DNA from: Ruminococcaceae bacterium UBA6364 | Lineage (GTDB): Bacteria; Bacillota; Clostridia; Oscillospirales; Acutalibacteraceae | NCBI GenBank assembly: GCA_002440045.1 | Contig: DJRI01000153.1 | Span: forward strand, 1,876 to 7,890 | DNA length: 6,015 nucleotides | Direction of reading: 5' to 3' | In this document: positions 5,601 through 6,015 of the stretch, in pieces | Layout: the number at the start of each line of letters is the position of its first letter | Position numbering within the stretch: position 1 is the first letter of the stretch | Program-made: the position numbers and the translations under genes | The notes under the pieces: model-generated | Seen by the model: only the letters and a program-made list of their open reading frames with translations | Database searches by the model: none | What the model was told of the DNA's origin: nothing

Positions 5601-5627
5601 GCGGTATTGTTTCTCACGCAATACCGC
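5601..5627 (+). repeat. 9-bp perfect hairpin between the GH2 gene and metG
   Basis: GCGGTATTG (5601-5609) and CAATACCGC (5619-5627) are exact reverse complements around a 9-base loop; one T-G wobble can extend the stem to 10 bp. It is followed by TATTAAAG rather than a T-run, so it is a poor plus-strand intrinsic terminator. It ends 9 bases before the metG AAAGGAG site. It may be a leader or mRNA-end stabilising structure. No T-box sequence is present. Confidence 0.6.
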
Positions 5628-5651
5628 TATTAAAGTAAAGGAGAACGGAAA

Positions 5652-6015
5652 ATGGACAAAAAGCCTTATTACATTACCACAGCCATAGCCTATACCTCGC
5701 GCAAGCCGCACATAGGCAACTCTTACGAAATAGTGCTTTCCGACGCACTTGCGAGGTTCAAACGCATGCAGGGCTTTGACGTTTTCTTTCAGACGGGCAC
5801 AGACGAGCACGGCCAAAAAATAGAAGAATATGCAAAAGCCGCAGGCGTTTCGCCGAAGGAATACGTTGACAAGGTTGCGGGCGAAATCAGAGCAATATGC
5901 GACGTTTTAAACACGACCTATGATAAATTCATTCGCACCACCGACAAGGACCACGAAGAGGCGGTTGCAAAAATCTTTCAGAAGCTCTATGACAAGGGCG
6001 ACATCTATAAGGGCA
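5652..6015 (+). CDS. metG: Methionyl-tRNA synthetase, N-terminal part (cut by window end)
   Basis: The enzyme charges initiator and elongator tRNA-Met with methionine using ATP. Only the first 121 codons are present; the frame is open to the window end, and whole proteins of the family are roughly 500-650 residues. The start of the class I catalytic Rossmann fold is clear: YYITTAIAYTSRKPHIGNSYE carries the HIGH signature as H20-I-G-N23. TGTDEHGQKI (48-57) is the family block that contributes to the methionine pocket, and FIRTTDKDH (93-101) introduces the connective-peptide region. AAAGGAG (5637-5643) lies 8 bases before the ATG, which fixes the start. The zinc-binding cysteines and KMSKS loop lie beyond the window. 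Valyl-, leucyl- and isoleucyl-tRNA synthetases share the fold but not the TGTDEHGQKI block. Confidence 0.93.
   Translation, partial: MDKKPYYITTAIAYTSRKPHIGNSYEIVLSDALARFKRMQGFDVFFQTGTDEHGQKIEEYAKAAGVSPKEYVDKVAGEIRAICDVLNTTYDKFIRTTDKDHEEAVAKIFQKLYDKGDIYKG

Noticed and set aside
5579..5651. T-box leader controlling metG
   Set aside because: The leader is far too short for a T-box, and no T-box consensus or terminator/antiterminator pair is visible.
5709..5720. PHIGN instead of PHIGH in MetRS as a defective active site
   Set aside because: The HIGN variant is, as far as I know, common in clostridial-type MetRS, and the rest of the catalytic block is intact.
5424..5816. 130-residue minus-strand open frame across the GH2/metG junction
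   Set aside because: It is antisense to the GH2 end and the metG start, shows no recognisable domain and has an arginine/leucine-rich tail.

Overview
The window looks like a chromosomal segment from a low-to-moderate GC Firmicute, most likely an anaerobic gut-type member of the Clostridia. The reasons are strong AAGGAG/GGAGG ribosome-binding sites, A/T-rich intergenic regions with sigma-A-type promoters, a YabE-like G5/3D cell-wall protein, an HD-domain class II CCA-adding enzyme, a methionyl-tRNA synthetase with the clostridial-style PHIGN signature, and a cytoplasmic GH2 glycosidase of the EHNGHM type. This placement is inference from protein features; there is no rRNA or tRNA marker.

Layout: (a) 1-88 is a short 3' flank with a 10-bp inverted repeat. 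(b) 89-1345, minus strand, is an exported cell-wall protein with three DUF348-like repeats, a G5 domain and a 3D (putative lytic) domain. It is preceded by a ~145-nt leader (about 1346-1490) rich in inverted repeats and by a near-perfect promoter (1497-1524). (c) 1525-1720 is an A/T-rich divergent intergenic region with no supportable gene. (d) 1785-3101, plus strand, is the tRNA nucleotidyltransferase gene cca with its own promoter. (e) 3197-5563, plus strand, is a GH2 glycosidase whose promoter starts inside the last codons of cca and whose leader carries GC-rich hairpins. (f) 5652 to the window end is the 5' part of metG, with a promoter overlapping the end of the GH2 gene and a 9-bp hairpin in its leader.

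The genes do not form one pathway. cca and metG are tRNA maturation and charging functions, the yabE-like gene is cell-wall remodelling, and the GH2 gene is carbohydrate breakdown inserted between housekeeping genes. Each plus-strand gene appears to have its own promoter, and no canonical plus-strand intrinsic terminator is visible, so read-through is possible. In Bacillus subtilis metS and yabE are also near neighbours; here they are in opposite orientation and separated by cca and the GH2 gene.

The most interesting non-coding element is the yabE-like leader. It can be drawn as a junction containing a perfect 9-bp hairpin, followed by a nested hairpin just before the ribosome-binding site. 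One strand of its basal stem is also nearly complementary to the Shine-Dalgarno region. I do not recognise it as a known riboswitch class. This is a hypothesis from hand inspection only.
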